A stretch of 64,000 bases of DNA from Microbulbifer agarilyticus (lineage in GTDB: Bacteria; Pseudomonadota; Gammaproteobacteria; Pseudomonadales; Cellvibrionaceae). The stretch spans positions 124,001 through 188,000 of the forward strand of contig NZ_JAHVKO010000004.1 in assembly GCF_019800665.1 (NCBI RefSeq), in the 5' to 3' direction. The position numbers were made by a program, and so were the translations under genes. This document shows, in pieces, positions 43,025-51,538 of the stretch (positions are counted from its first letter, which is position 1; every line of letters begins with the position of its first letter). The notes beneath the pieces are model-generated. The model had not been told where the DNA came from. It made no database searches and saw only the letters and a program-made list of their open reading frames with translations.

Positions 43025-43681
43025 ATGTCTGAAGCCAATGTTAAACGAATCAATTTCCGCCACGCTGAATTTCTGATCAGCGCACCCACCCTGGCGGAAT
43101 GCCCGGTGGATTTTGGCGCCGAAGTGGCCTTCGCCGGCCGCTCCAATGCCGGCAAGTCCAGTGCGATCAACGCACTCACCGACAACAATAAGTTGGCACG
43201 GACCTCCAAGACGCCCGGACGCACCCAGTTGATCAACTTCTTCAGCCTGAGCGAGTCCCAGCGTCTGGTCGATCTGCCGGGCTACGGCTACGCCAAGGTG
43301 GCACGCGCGATGAAGGACGAATGGCAACGCAATCTGGCGTTTTATCTGGAGAACCGCCAGTGCCTGAAGGGGCTGGTACTGTTAATGGACATTCGCCAGC
43401 CGCTGAAAGAATTCGATTTGCAGATGCTGAACTGGGCGGTCAAGTCCGGCCTGCCCGCACATATCCTGCTGACCAAGGCCGACAAACTAAAAAATGGCCC
43501 CGCCAACAACACGCGCTTTGCCGTAGAGAAGGAATTGAAGGCGCTGGAGCTGGACCACAACGTTACGGTACAGATCTTCTCCGCCCCCAAGCGCAAGGGC
43601 CTCGACAAGCTGGAGCGTCAGTTGAATCAATGGCTGGCCCTGCCGCAGGACGACACCGAGGCAGAACAGGCAGACGGGTGA
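43025..43681 (+). CDS. engB: ribosome biogenesis GTPase EngB/YsxC
   Basis: Start at 43025 ([20 protein letters not shown]); the frame is open for another 579 bases upstream but that part is antisense to cytochrome c4. The 218-residue protein has all GTPase motifs: [14 protein letters not shown] (G1) near 37, [14 protein letters not shown] (G2), [10 protein letters not shown] (G3), LLTKADKLK (G4) and FSAPKRKGL (G5). EngB helps assemble the large ribosomal subunit. The order dsbA, cytochrome c4, engB, polA is as in Pseudomonas. GGGAAG precedes the start. Confidence 0.96.
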   Translation: MSEANVKRINFRHAEFLISAPTLAECPVDFGAEVAFAGRSNAGKSSAINALTDNNKLARTSKTPGRTQLINFFSLSESQRLVDLPGYGYAKVARAMKDEWQRNLAFYLENRQCLKGLVLLMDIRQPLKEFDLQMLNWAVKSGLPAHILLTKADKLKNGPANNTRFAVEKELKALELDHNVTVQIFSAPKRKGLDKLERQLNQWLALPQDDTEAEQADG

Positions 43682-43864
43682 ATTGCACCGCCAAATTTCG
43701 TCTAGACTGAATGTAAGCCGCTTGTTTTTTAGCCAACCCCAGGGCGATGAGCAGCTCACAGGATGTTTTCCCGGGTCTCACTGGCCTGGGCCACGCAGTA
43801 ACGTTTAACGCGTTACGTTCAAGAAATTGCTTTCAAGACAGGGACTTTCCAGCAACTTGGAGGC

Positions 43865-43896
43865 AAAAAAAAGCCGGCAGATTGCAGCTGCCGGCT
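43865..43896 (-). terminator. terminator of the candidate small RNA
   Basis: AGCCGGCA (minus, from 43896) pairs with TGCCGGCT, followed by eight Ts and GCC. An 8-bp stem with a 9-base loop. Confidence 0.9.
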
Positions 43897-44030
43897 AGGG
43901 GTCAGTGCCCTTGGGGAGGGGCACTTAGGAGCTGCGCCCAGGGGGACGGGCGCAACCTTGGGTTCTCACCCAAATTCCACTGCATCCATTGCGATGCCTT
44001 CAAACCAAATCCTATAGTCCAAAGACTAAG
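43865..44030 (-). ncRNA. candidate structured small RNA between polA and engB
   Basis: Read on the minus strand, six hairpins follow one another within 166 bases. They are TAGTC/GACTA (44015-44028), GCATC/GATGC (43982-43997), TTGGGT-gaga-ACCCAA (43958-43973), TGCGCCC/GGGCGCA (43933-43954), AGTGCCC/GGGCACT (43904-43925), and the terminator AGCCGGCA/TGCCGGCT with eight Us (43865-43896). Two loops expose C-rich faces (GTCCCCCT and CTCCCCAA) that could pair with ribosome binding sites. In enterobacteria this polA-engB gap holds Spot 42, and in pseudomonads the sRNA ErsA, both in the polA direction. The 5' end is uncertain; no convincing promoter is visible. Identity with those RNAs is not claimed. 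Confidence 0.6.
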
Positions 44031-44143
44031 CTGGGCCTGAAAGGTTCCCCACTCTTTTTTCGCGATTCGGACGCCGCAACTGTATCCCACCCATCGCCGT
44101 TTTGCGGGCAAAAAATTCTGTTTCTGAGACTTTATTCCTCGCA

Positions 44144-44198
44144 GCGCGTCAAAAAACTCTGTTTCCGCTTATTTAATAATCAGGTCCTTTTGACGCGC
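44144..44198. repeat. 11-bp inverted repeat in the polA-engB gap
   Basis: GCGCGTCAAAA (44144-44154) and TTTTGACGCGC (44188-44198) are perfect inverted arms 33 bases apart. Imperfect direct repeats (CAAAAAATTCTGTTTC near 44110, CAAAAAACTCTGTTTC near 44150) overlap the left arm. On the minus strand the arms offer a TTGACG -35 box, without a clear -10. Confidence 0.45.
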
Positions 44199-44248
44199 AC
44201 TGAGCGCCTCAGCCGCCTCACCCGAGCTACAGGAATAAAAATTCAGGC

Positions 44249-44281
44249 AAAAAAAAGCCCCGATGGGGGTATCTTCGGGGC
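44249..44281 (-). terminator. terminator after polA
   Basis: GCCCCGA (44257-44263) pairs with TCGGGGC (44275-44281); on the minus strand eight Ts and GCC follow, the same GGC-T8-GCC end as the terminator at 43865-43896. The loop again holds CCCCC. Confidence 0.88.
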
Positions 44282-44412
44282 GAGGGGCTTCTGACTAAGC
44301 TTTGGGGATGATGTTGCAATCCAACGATCTTGTTTAGTTAGAGGGGCCCCCTATCGAGTAGTTCCGCGGAAATTGAAAAAATCGCAAAAATTTTGAAAAA
44401 ACTTCTGCCGGC

Positions 44413-47154
44413 TCAGTGCGCCTCGTCCCAGTTGGCACCCTCACCCAGGTCGGCAATCAGCGGTACATCCAGCTCGGCCGCAGCCTGCATCAACTCCGGA
44501 ATCCGCTGCACCACAAGCTCACGCTCATCGGCCGGTACTTCCAGTACCAGTTCATCGTGTACCTGCATGATCAAACGGGTCTGCAGCTGTTCCTCGCGCA
44601 GCCACGCATCCACGCTAATCATTGCGCGCTTGATGATGTCGGCCGCGGTACCCTGCATGGGCGCGTTGATCGCGGTGCGCTCCGCAGCCTGACGCTGCAT
44701 GCCGTTGCGGGAATTGATTTCCGGCAAATACAGGCGGCGACCGAACAGGGTCTCCACGTAGCCCTTGTCGGCGGCCTGTTTGCGCGTATTTTCCATATAC
44801 GCAAGCACGCCCGGGTAGCGCGCGAAATAGCGGTCGATATAGGTCTGGGCGTCCGCGCGCGGGATATCCAGCTGCTTGGCCAAGCCAAACGCGCTCATGC
44901 CGTAGATCAGGCCAAAGTTAATCGCCTTGGCACGGCGGCGCTGCTCGTCGGTTACCTCGTCCACCGGCACCTCGAACACCTCCGCGGCGGTCGCGCGGTG
45001 AATATCCGCCCCGTGGGCAAAGGCATCCAGCAGCCCCTTGTCACCGGACAGGTGCGCCATGATACGCAATTCAATCTGCGAGTAATCCGCAGCCACAATC
45101 GCACTGCCACCATTGATGCGCGGGTCGGCGACAAATGCCTGGCGAATGCGCCGGCCCTCTTCGGTGCGGATCGGGATGTTTTGCAGGTTAGGGTCCGAGG
45201 ATGACAGGCGCCCGGTTGCCGCCACCGCCTGATGATAGGAGGTGTGCACCCGCCCGGTCGCCGGGTCGATCATCTGCGGCAGCTTGTCGGTATAGGTGTT
45301 CTTGAGCTTGGCCATGCCGCGGTACTGCATAATCAGCGCCGGCAACTTGTGCGAAAGTGCCAGTTCCTGCAATACCGGTTCGGCGGTAGACGGTGCCCCT
45401 TTCGGGGTTTTTTTGATCACCGGAATTTCCAGCTTTTCAAACAGGATCGCACCCAGCTGCTTGGTGGAGCCGAGATTGAATTCCTCGCCGGCCTCGTCGT
45501 ACGCCTGCTGTTCCAGCGCGCGCATTTTCTTGTCCAGCTCGTCGGACTGCTGTTTCAGCATCGCCGCATCAATGTAGGCACCGTTGCGCTCGATGTGCGT
45601 CAGCACCGGCACCAGCGGCATTTCAATCTCATCGAGCACCTTTTCCAGGCTCGGCTCTTGCGCCAGACGGCCGCTCAGCTCCTGGTGCAGACGCAGGGTA
45701 ATGTCCGCATCTTCCGCCGCGTACGGGCCGGCCTTGTCCAGCTCGATCTGGTTAAAGGTCAGCTGTTTGGCGCCCTTGCCGGCAATGTCTTCGAACTTGA
45801 TCGTGGCTTCGCCCAGGTATTTCTGCGCGAGGCTGTCCATATCGTGACGGCTGCCGGTGCTGTTGAGCACATAGGATTCGAGCATGGTGTCGCGGGCAAT
45901 ACCGCGCAGCTCGATATCGTAGTTGGCGAGAATGTGGCTGTCGTACTTGAGGTTCTGGCCGACCTTTTTGTAGTCGGCACTCTCGAGAATGGGTTTCAGC
46001 TTGGCCAGCGCCCGATCAAAATCGATCTGTGCCGGTGCACCCATATAGTCGTGGGCCAGGGGCAGATAGGCGGCCTCGCCGGCTTCCACCGCAAAGCTCA
46101 CGCCCACCAGTTTGGCCTGCATATAGTTGAGGCTGGTGGTTTCGGTATCGAAGGCAAACAGGTCCGCCTGCTTCAGCTTTTCCAGCCAGGCATCCAGCTC
46201 TTTCTCGTCGAGGATAATACTGTAGTTGCGTTCTACCGCGGCCGCAGCCGCGGTGGCTGCCTCGCCGTCGCCACCCAGTTCGTCGACCCAGCTGCGAAAC
46301 TCCATTTCGGAAAACAGTTCGCGCAGTTTGTCGGTGTCCGGTTCGCTGTTGGCGAGGGTCTGCGGCTGGTAGTCCATCTCCACGTCGGTCTTGATGGTGG
46401 CCAACACGTAGGACATATCCGCCGCGTCCTTGTGCTCTTCCATCTTCTTGGCCAAGGTCTTTGAGCCGCGGAAGCCGAGCGGCGCAATGCCGTCGAGATT
46501 GGCGTAGATATCCTTGAGGCTGCCAAGCCCCTGCAGCAGCGCCAACGCAGTTTTCTCACCCACACCGGGAACCCCCGGGATGTTATCCACCTTGTCGCCC
46601 ATCAGCGCGAGGAAGTCGATGATCAGCTCCGGGCCCACACCGAACTTGGCTTTCACTCCCTCCACATCCATGACTGTATTGGACATGGTGTTCACCAGAG
46701 TCACGCCGGGGCGCACCAGCTGGGCCATATCCTTGTCGCCGGTGGAGATGATCACGTCCATGCCCTGCTCTGCACCCTGCAGCGCCAGGGTGCCAATGAC
46801 GTCGTCTGCCTCAACCCCATCGATGACCAGCCGCGGCAGGCCCATGGCATCGATGATGTCGTGAATCGGCTGGATCTGCGCGCGCAGGTCATCGGGCATC
46901 GGCGGGCGGTGCGACTTGTATTCCTCGAACAGCTCATCGCGGAAGGTTTTGCCTTTGGCGTCAAAAACTACCACCACCGGGCTGTCCGGGTGCTCCTTAA
47001 GGTGCTTGCGCAGCATGGAGATCACCCCGCGCACGGCGCCGGTAGGCTGGCCGGCGCTGGTCGCCAGCGGCGGCAGGGCGTGGAAAGCGCGGTAAAGGTA
47101 GGAAGAGCCGTCCACCAGGATCAGTGGCGCAGAAGAGGTCTTATCGTTGCTCAT
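44413..47154 (-). CDS. polA: DNA polymerase I
   Basis: Start at the ATG at 47154, not the TTG two codons before. The 913-residue protein has three parts. Residues 1-290 are the 5'-3' exonuclease ([42 protein letters not shown]). Residues about 320-510 are the proofreading domain with intact acidic residues ([28 protein letters not shown]). The polymerase domain has [20 protein letters not shown] (motif A region), [32 protein letters not shown] (motif B) and [12 protein letters not shown] (motif C). It fills gaps in repair and lagging-strand synthesis. A terminator follows at 44249-44281. Confidence 0.97.
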   Translation of the reverse strand: MSNDKTSSAPLILVDGSSYLYRAFHALPPLATSAGQPTGAVRGVISMLRKHLKEHPDSPVVVVFDAKGKTFRDELFEEYKSHRPPMPDDLRAQIQPIHDIIDAMGLPRLVIDGVEADDVIGTLALQGAEQGMDVIISTGDKDMAQLVRPGVTLVNTMSNTVMDVEGVKAKFGVGPELIIDFLALMGDKVDNIPGVPGVGEKTALALLQGLGSLKDIYANLDGIAPLGFRGSKTLAKKMEEHKDAADMSYVLATIKTDVEMDYQPQTLANSEPDTDKLRELFSEMEFRSWVDELGGDGEAATAAAAAVERNYSIILDEKELDAWLEKLKQADLFAFDTETTSLNYMQAKLVGVSFAVEAGEAAYLPLAHDYMGAPAQIDFDRALAKLKPILESADYKKVGQNLKYDSHILANYDIELRGIARDTMLESYVLNSTGSRHDMDSLAQKYLGEATIKFEDIAGKGAKQLTFNQIELDKAGPYAAEDADITLRLHQELSGRLAQEPSLEKVLDEIEMPLVPVLTHIERNGAYIDAAMLKQQSDELDKKMRALEQQAYDEAGEEFNLGSTKQLGAILFEKLEIPVIKKTPKGAPSTAEPVLQELALSHKLPALIMQYRGMAKLKNTYTDKLPQMIDPATGRVHTSYHQAVAATGRLSSSDPNLQNIPIRTEEGRRIRQAFVADPRINGGSAIVAADYSQIELRIMAHLSGDKGLLDAFAHGADIHRATAAEVFEVPVDEVTDEQRRRAKAINFGLIYGMSAFGLAKQLDIPRADAQTYIDRYFARYPGVLAYMENTRKQAADKGYVETLFGRRLYLPEINSRNGMQRQAAERTAINAPMQGTAADIIKRAMISVDAWLREEQLQTRLIMQVHDELVLEVPADERELVVQRIPELMQAAAELDVPLIADLGEGANWDEAH

Positions 47155-47386
47155 AGACAAATAGAAATTCGGTTGGCGATGACAGATAGATGAATGCGAT
47201 GTGGCGCAGTTTGCGCAGGGCGACAGGATACCTGCCTTGAGAAATTTTCGCTCGTACAGCGGCGGCGGAAGTTGCCTCGCCCGACTCCATTTGTCGATGC
47301 CGCCGCGCGAGTCATCGCAGTGTCACCCCCACTCAGGCAACAGCTTCTAGGCTTGCAATAGGGAAGTTGCAGAGAGGCATGAAAAA

Positions 47387-47977
47387 ATGAAATCCCGCAT
47401 ATTGATCCACCTCGCGGTGGTTTGGGGGCTCGCCGGCGCCGCTGTCGCGCACGGTCAGGCACCCACCGCCACTGAGGAAACCACAAATGGCTCTGCTTAC
47501 GCGGCGGAGACCATGGAACACGTGGAGGCCACCGCGTATCCGGTGCCGGAGTTGATCGCTGAAGAAGAAGTGAGCGACAACAAGTACCTTATCCAGGAAC
47601 AGCACCGCGAGCAGTACCGTCAGGAAATGCTGCGTGATCCAAACCGAAAGGCCCTGCTCAACAATGTACGCAGCATGCAGCAGCAGCAGGTGGAGGCGTT
47701 GATGCGCGAGGCGGAGGAGCAGCTGGCACAACAGCAGGCACCGCAGGAAACGCCGACGCAGGAAGAGCTGGAAACATCCGCGGCGGACGCCGCAACCACT
47801 GAGCAAGCGCCCGCAGAGGCGCTCACTCAGTCGGTGTCCGATTCGTCAGAGTCAACGGGTGAAACATCGCTTACCCCAGCCGTATTGCCAGAGCAGGAAG
47901 CCGACCGGGAAACACCAGCTAATGAAATACAGCTGGAGCAAGAGCAGGCAAACACCTCGGAGGAGGAACCCAGCTGA
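47387..47977 (+). CDS. exported acidic Gln/Glu-rich protein of unknown function
   Basis: A 196-residue protein with a signal peptide (ILIHLAVVWGLAGAAVAHGQ). Residues 45-110 (SDNKYLIQEQHREQYRQEML, NNVRSMQQQQVEALMREAEE) are predicted to form a charged helix or short coiled coil. The remaining half is low-complexity, rich in Glu, Ala, Gln and Thr. I do not recognise a family. It is divergent from polA and convergent with znuA. AGAGAGG lies nine bases before the ATG. Coding is supported by the signal peptide and codon use but not by a known domain. Confidence 0.6.
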   Translation: MKSRILIHLAVVWGLAGAAVAHGQAPTATEETTNGSAYAAETMEHVEATAYPVPELIAEEEVSDNKYLIQEQHREQYRQEMLRDPNRKALLNNVRSMQQQQVEALMREAEEQLAQQQAPQETPTQEELETSAADAATTEQAPAEALTQSVSDSSESTGETSLTPAVLPEQEADRETPANEIQLEQEQANTSEEEPS

Positions 47978-48053
47978 ACCGTGCACGCGTCCGCAACCAA
48001 CGCCTGCCATCAACACCCGCAATCAAGGGCTGCGATCAGGCGCAAACGTTAGG

Positions 48054-48962
48054 CTAGGCGCTACGATCAGGAATAGTACTCAGGCAGCGGCGCGCATCCG
48101 CCAGCAGCTTTTCCATCAGCGCACGATAGCCCGCATCTTGCGGCAGCGTACTTCCCAGAGGGTCCAGAGCCTGGTAGCCCAAATTCAGATGACTGGCGGT
48201 CTGTCGATCGCGGTCGTTGGCGGGGACCTCACCAAACAGGCAGCCGACCGGCCCACCATTCCCTTCACTTCGAATCTTGTCCAGCATAGTGCGCGCGCCA
48301 TGGGCCTGCTTTGACCCACCGCTGAGGCTTTCCACCGTCACTCCGGCGGGACCGAAGAACTGACTGTACGCCTTGTGCGTGGAGACGATGGGCACATCTT
48401 TATACGCCCACAGCGCACGATCCTGAACCTTTTGCAGATTGGCCATGGCGCGCGAGAAATCGCGGGCGCGCTGGCGGTAGCCCTCGGACTGTTGCGGATC
48501 CAGGGTGCTGAGTCGATTGGCGATTTGCGCGGCGATTGCCGCGGCATTGCGCGGGCGCAACCACAGGTGTGGGTCGGCGGGATCCGAGTCATCGAATTCA
48601 AACAGGGTGGTATCGTTCAGCAATGGTAATTGCCGCTCTGCAGAAACCAGCGCCATCTGTCGAGCGAGTACCGACTCCAGCGCGGGCCCCATCCACACCA
48701 CCAGCGGCGCGCCCTCGATGGTCAGGCGGTCATTCACTGAAGGCGCGTAATGATGGGGATCGCCGCCCTGCACCAACAGGCGGACTTCGGCTGCGTCCCC
48801 CGCGACTTCGCGCGCGAGCATCGCCAGCGGCGCAATACTCGCAACAACCACCAGCTTTTCAGAACTGTCAGCATCCGGGGACTTTGTGCCACAACCAACA
48901 CTCGCGATTGACGCAAAAATCAACGCGAGCGCGATAACAAAACCCAATGGCTTCTCGAACAT
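48054..48962 (-). CDS. znuA: zinc ABC transporter, substrate-binding lipoprotein
   Basis: Start at the ATG at 48962 (MFEKPLGFVIALALIFASIA); lipobox SVGC follows. The 302-residue protein is a cluster A-I metal-binding protein. Zinc ligands are visible in LLVQGGDPHHYAPSV near 70, ADPHLWLRPRN near 130, and IVSTHKAYSQFFGPAG near 195. GCLFGEVPANDRDRQTASHL near 250 holds an acidic ligand region. The usual long His-rich loop of ZnuA is absent, so zinc sampling may rely on the His-rich tail of ZnuC or be weaker. It captures zinc in the periplasm for ZnuBC and is divergent from them. Confidence 0.88.
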   Translation of the reverse strand: MFEKPLGFVIALALIFASIASVGCGTKSPDADSSEKLVVVASIAPLAMLAREVAGDAAEVRLLVQGGDPHHYAPSVNDRLTIEGAPLVVWMGPALESVLARQMALVSAERQLPLLNDTTLFEFDDSDPADPHLWLRPRNAAAIAAQIANRLSTLDPQQSEGYRQRARDFSRAMANLQKVQDRALWAYKDVPIVSTHKAYSQFFGPAGVTVESLSGGSKQAHGARTMLDKIRSEGNGGPVGCLFGEVPANDRDRQTASHLNLGYQALDPLGSTLPQDAGYRALMEKLLADARRCLSTIPDRSA

Positions 48963-49080
48963 ATGTAAACGAACCAACAGTACCAAACTCAGACCAAAAC
49001 TAGGCGACCGGGATAAATCCTACGGCCGGCAGCAACCGCGCTTGCCGACGAACACTCGCCAACACCGAATAAAGGGGTGC

Positions 49081-49093
49081 GATATAATCATAC
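49081..49093. promoter_or_regulatory. Zur-box-like site overlapping a TATAAT element
   Basis: GATATAATCATAC agrees at most fixed positions with the Zur core as I recall it (GTTATANTATAAC), and contains a perfect -10 box TATAAT at 49083-49088. It lies in the divergent znuA/znuC gap. A zinc-bound repressor here would block znuCB transcription. The -35 is weak. Confidence 0.4.
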
Positions 49094-49176
49094 GCGGCTT
49101 ACACTCGCCAGCCGTTTTACCATCGATCACGATTCTGCAGAGGCAAAATCCCTCTCTAACCAGCCTGGAGTCTCCC

Positions 49177-50001
49177 CTGAGTTCATCCGCCCCGCTCATC
49201 CGCGCCCACGACCTCGGCCTGAATATTGGTGGCCGGCAGCTGTTGCGGGATATCACGCTGGAGCTGCGACCCGCAGAAATTGTCACCGTGATCGGCCCCA
49301 ATGGTGCAGGTAAGACGACCTTGTTGCGCCTGTTGCTCGGGTTGACCAAGCCCACCTCGGGCACGATCGAGCGGCGCCCGGCACTGCGACTGGGCTATAT
49401 GCCGCAGCGCTTGCAGATTGATTCCAGCATGCCGATGACGGTATCGCGCTTTTTACAGCTCGGCATTGACGATGTCAGTGTCGCTGAAGCCCTCGACCGT
49501 GTCGCAGCCCCGCACCTGGCAAACGCCCGCCTTACCGACCTGTCCGGTGGCGAAATGCAGCGTGTGTTGCTGGCACGCGCAGCGGCGCGCAAGCCCCAGT
49601 TGCTGGTACTCGACGAACCCACCCAGGGCGTTGATGTCGGTGGGCAGAGCGAGGTCTACCAGTTAATCGCCCAGCTGCGCGACGAGCTGCAGTGCGGCGT
49701 GTTGCTGGTGTCGCACGATTTGCACCTAGTGATGGCGGCGACCGATCGGGTGTTATGCCTGAACCAACACATTTGTTGCCACGGGCACCCGGAGCAGGTA
49801 AGCAAAGACCCGGTGTACCTTGAAATGTTCGGCGACAAACTCGCCCTGTATACACACCACCACAATCATCACCACGACTTGAGTGGCGACGTGGTGGATG
49901 AGTGCTGTGACCACGACCATCCGCATGCGCTAACCCCTGCGCCCTCCCGCTCAAGCGTAGAAGCTCGTGGGAAATCCAAGGATTCGGAGGGGCAGAATTA
50001 A
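49177..50001 (+). CDS. znuC: zinc ABC transporter, ATP-binding protein
   Basis: No ATG, GTG or TTG gives a sensible start: the frame runs back to 48886 into the znuA gene. The best start is CTG at 49177, with GGAG six bases before it, giving a 274-residue protein (SSSAPLIRAHDLGLNIGGRQ after the start). ATPase motifs are complete: GPNGAGKTTLLRLLLG (Walker A), LSGGEMQRVLLARA (signature), LLVLDEPTQGVD (Walker B), VLLVSHDLHLVM (H-loop). A His-rich tail (THHHNHHHDLSGD, CCDHDHPH) may bind zinc. It powers ZnuB. The stop overlaps the znuB start by one base (TAATG). Confidence 0.9.
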   Translation: MSSSAPLIRAHDLGLNIGGRQLLRDITLELRPAEIVTVIGPNGAGKTTLLRLLLGLTKPTSGTIERRPALRLGYMPQRLQIDSSMPMTVSRFLQLGIDDVSVAEALDRVAAPHLANARLTDLSGGEMQRVLLARAAARKPQLLVLDEPTQGVDVGGQSEVYQLIAQLRDELQCGVLLVSHDLHLVMAATDRVLCLNQHICCHGHPEQVSKDPVYLEMFGDKLALYTHHHNHHHDLSGDVVDECCDHDHPHALTPAPSRSSVEARGKSKDSEGQN

Positions 50002-50804
50002 TGGACTGGGGACAACTACTGAGCTCCACATTCCTCTGGTACGCGCTGGCGGCCGGCCTGCTGGTGGCAGTGGTCAGTGGGCCACTGGGTTGTTTCGCGG
50101 TATGGCGGCGCATGGCCTATTTCGGCGATACGCTGGCGCACTCAGCCCTGCTCGGGGTCACCCTCGGATTTGTACTGCATGTTCAACCGACGCTCGCGGT
50201 GGTGGCAAGCAGCTGTGTACTGGCATTGCTGTTGGTGTACTTGCAGCGCCGCCAGAACCTGTCGGTAGATACCCTGCTCGGGATCCTTTCTCACAGTATG
50301 TTGGCCCTGGGCATCGTGACCATGAGCCTGCTGAAGATCAATGTGGATTTACTGTCGCTGCTGCTCGGCGACCTGCTGGCGGTATCGTCGCAGGACCTGG
50401 CGCTGATGGCGGTGGCCGCGGTCATTATTGCCGCCCTGCTGTGGTACCTGTGGCCCAGGTTGTTGGCATTTACCCTGCACGAAGAACTCGCCGCAGTGGA
50501 AGGCGTGCCGGTGGATAAAATCCGCCTCGCACTCATGTTGATGCTGGCGCTGTTGATCGCCATCGCCATGAAAGTGGTAGGGGTACTGCTGATCACCGCG
50601 CTGTTGATCATTCCGGCGGCTACCGCACGTCGCCTGTCGGCGACACCGGAGCAGATGGCTGGCTTCGCGTCCCTGATCGGCTGCGCATCGGTGGTGGTCG
50701 GCCTGACCATGTCGGTGGTATGGGACAGCCCTGCGGGGCCATCGATTGTGCTAGCGGCGGGCCTGTTCTTTCTGCTGGGGCATATCCGCGCGGCGCGCGC
50801 ATAA
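50001..50804 (+). CDS. znuB: zinc ABC transporter, permease
   Basis: A 267-residue membrane protein with seven to eight predicted helices of the ABC-3 family. WRRMAYFGDTLAHSALLGVT near residue 35 and EELAAVEGVPVDKIRLALML near 170 are the conserved cytoplasmic loops that meet the ATPase, and GVLLITALLIIPAATARRLS is the late conserved helix. It forms the zinc channel in the inner membrane. It overlaps znuC by one base and has GGAGGGG as ribosome binding site. No zur gene follows, unlike in Pseudomonas, where the repressor lies between znuA and znuC. Confidence 0.94.
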   Translation: MDWGQLLSSTFLWYALAAGLLVAVVSGPLGCFAVWRRMAYFGDTLAHSALLGVTLGFVLHVQPTLAVVASSCVLALLLVYLQRRQNLSVDTLLGILSHSMLALGIVTMSLLKINVDLLSLLLGDLLAVSSQDLALMAVAAVIIAALLWYLWPRLLAFTLHEELAAVEGVPVDKIRLALMLMLALLIAIAMKVVGVLLITALLIIPAATARRLSATPEQMAGFASLIGCASVVVGLTMSVVWDSPAGPSIVLAAGLFFLLGHIRAARA

Positions 50805-50843
50805 CAAGCGGTGCCGCGCGATCGTTCTATACAACTGGCCGAC

Positions 50844-50990
50844 TTAACGCGGCCCTCGCCGCTGGCCCTTGCGCGCCGGCGTGACCGGCTCACTTCCCGC
50901 GCGGTGAAAGGCAAACACCGTCAAGCCGATACCAATCAGCATCAACACAAAAACCGCCAGGCCGACGTAAAAAATCAGTTGGTCAGACAT
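50844..50990 (-). CDS. small membrane protein, 48 residues
   Basis: MSDQLIFYVGLAVFVLMLIG then a basic tail VTPARKGQRRGPR. One membrane helix with positive residues at the C-terminal, cytoplasmic side. It begins 2 bp after the next small gene's stop on the same strand, so they are a unit. No family recognised. Confidence 0.5.
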   Translation of the reverse strand: MSDQLIFYVGLAVFVLMLIGIGLTVFAFHRAGSEPVTPARKGQRRGPR

Positions 50991-50992
50991 GA

Positions 50993-51172
50993 CTACTCGC
51001 TGCGCGCCAGCAGCGCAGAAACTTTCACGTAAATACCAAACGCGAGAATGCTCGGCACCCAGAGGGCGGTGAATAAACCCTGCTCGCGGTAGCCGTTGAA
51101 CCAGAGATAGCTGGAGAGGGCGAATGAAATCGCCACGGCGAGAAAAATAAACAGGTCGGACAAACGAAACAT
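50993..51172 (-). CDS. small membrane protein, 59 residues
   Basis: Start at the ATG at 51172 (MFRLSDLFIFLAVAISFALS), with AGGTG upstream. Two predicted membrane helices (residues 6-24 and 32-52), with NGYREQG as the loop between. Sits between two other tiny membrane-protein genes on the same strand. No family recognised. Confidence 0.55.
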   Translation of the reverse strand: MFRLSDLFIFLAVAISFALSSYLWFNGYREQGLFTALWVPSILAFGIYVKVSALLARSE

Positions 51173-51205
51173 TTGCGGCACCTAGTTGCAGTTTGCCCCA
51201 AAAGT

Positions 51206-51415
51206 TTAGTCTTGCCAGAAGCCGATCGCGGCAATTAGCAGGCCGCCAATGGCGAAGGATGCAGGAATGCGCAATCCGGGAACGCCGAAGGTGGTGATCA
51301 ACGACGGCTCCCATCCGAATAGGCCGGCAATAAACCAGATCACCCAGGGCAATACCATGGCAATGCCCAGGTACCCCAGCAGGCGCCTTCCGAAGGGCGG
51401 CCAATTAAACCGCAT
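51206..51415 (-). CDS. small membrane protein, 69 residues
   Basis: Begins MRFNWPPFGRRLLGYLGIAM. Two membrane helices (about 11-32 and 48-66) joined by GWEPSLITTFGVPGLRIP. First of three tiny membrane-protein genes in tandem, 33 bp before the second. Codon use and the even spacing support real genes. Function unknown. Confidence 0.55.
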   Translation of the reverse strand: MRFNWPPFGRRLLGYLGIAMVLPWVIWFIAGLFGWEPSLITTFGVPGLRIPASFAIGGLLIAAIGFWQD

Positions 51416-51538
51416 GTTTGCCAGTGCTCAGGTTCAGCTTCACAGACTTACGCGCCAAAAACCGCTCTTTTCAGATTAGTTCAAGCGCGCCGCTTACGCA
51501 CCCCGACGACTCATATCCCGGATTCTCACCCTGGACTC

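Noticed and set aside
43865..44030. Naming the RNA Spot 42 or ErsA
   Set aside because: Only the gene neighbourhood fits; sequence similarity could not be tested here, so no name is given.
45232..46464. Long plus-strand frame antisense to polA
   Set aside because: It is a shadow of polA codon bias; its protein has no domain and polA motifs on the other strand are unmistakable.
47333..47806. Minus-strand frame opposite the acidic exported protein
   Set aside because: The leucine/cysteine-rich product is the mirror of a Gln/Glu-rich coding strand; the plus frame has a signal peptide.
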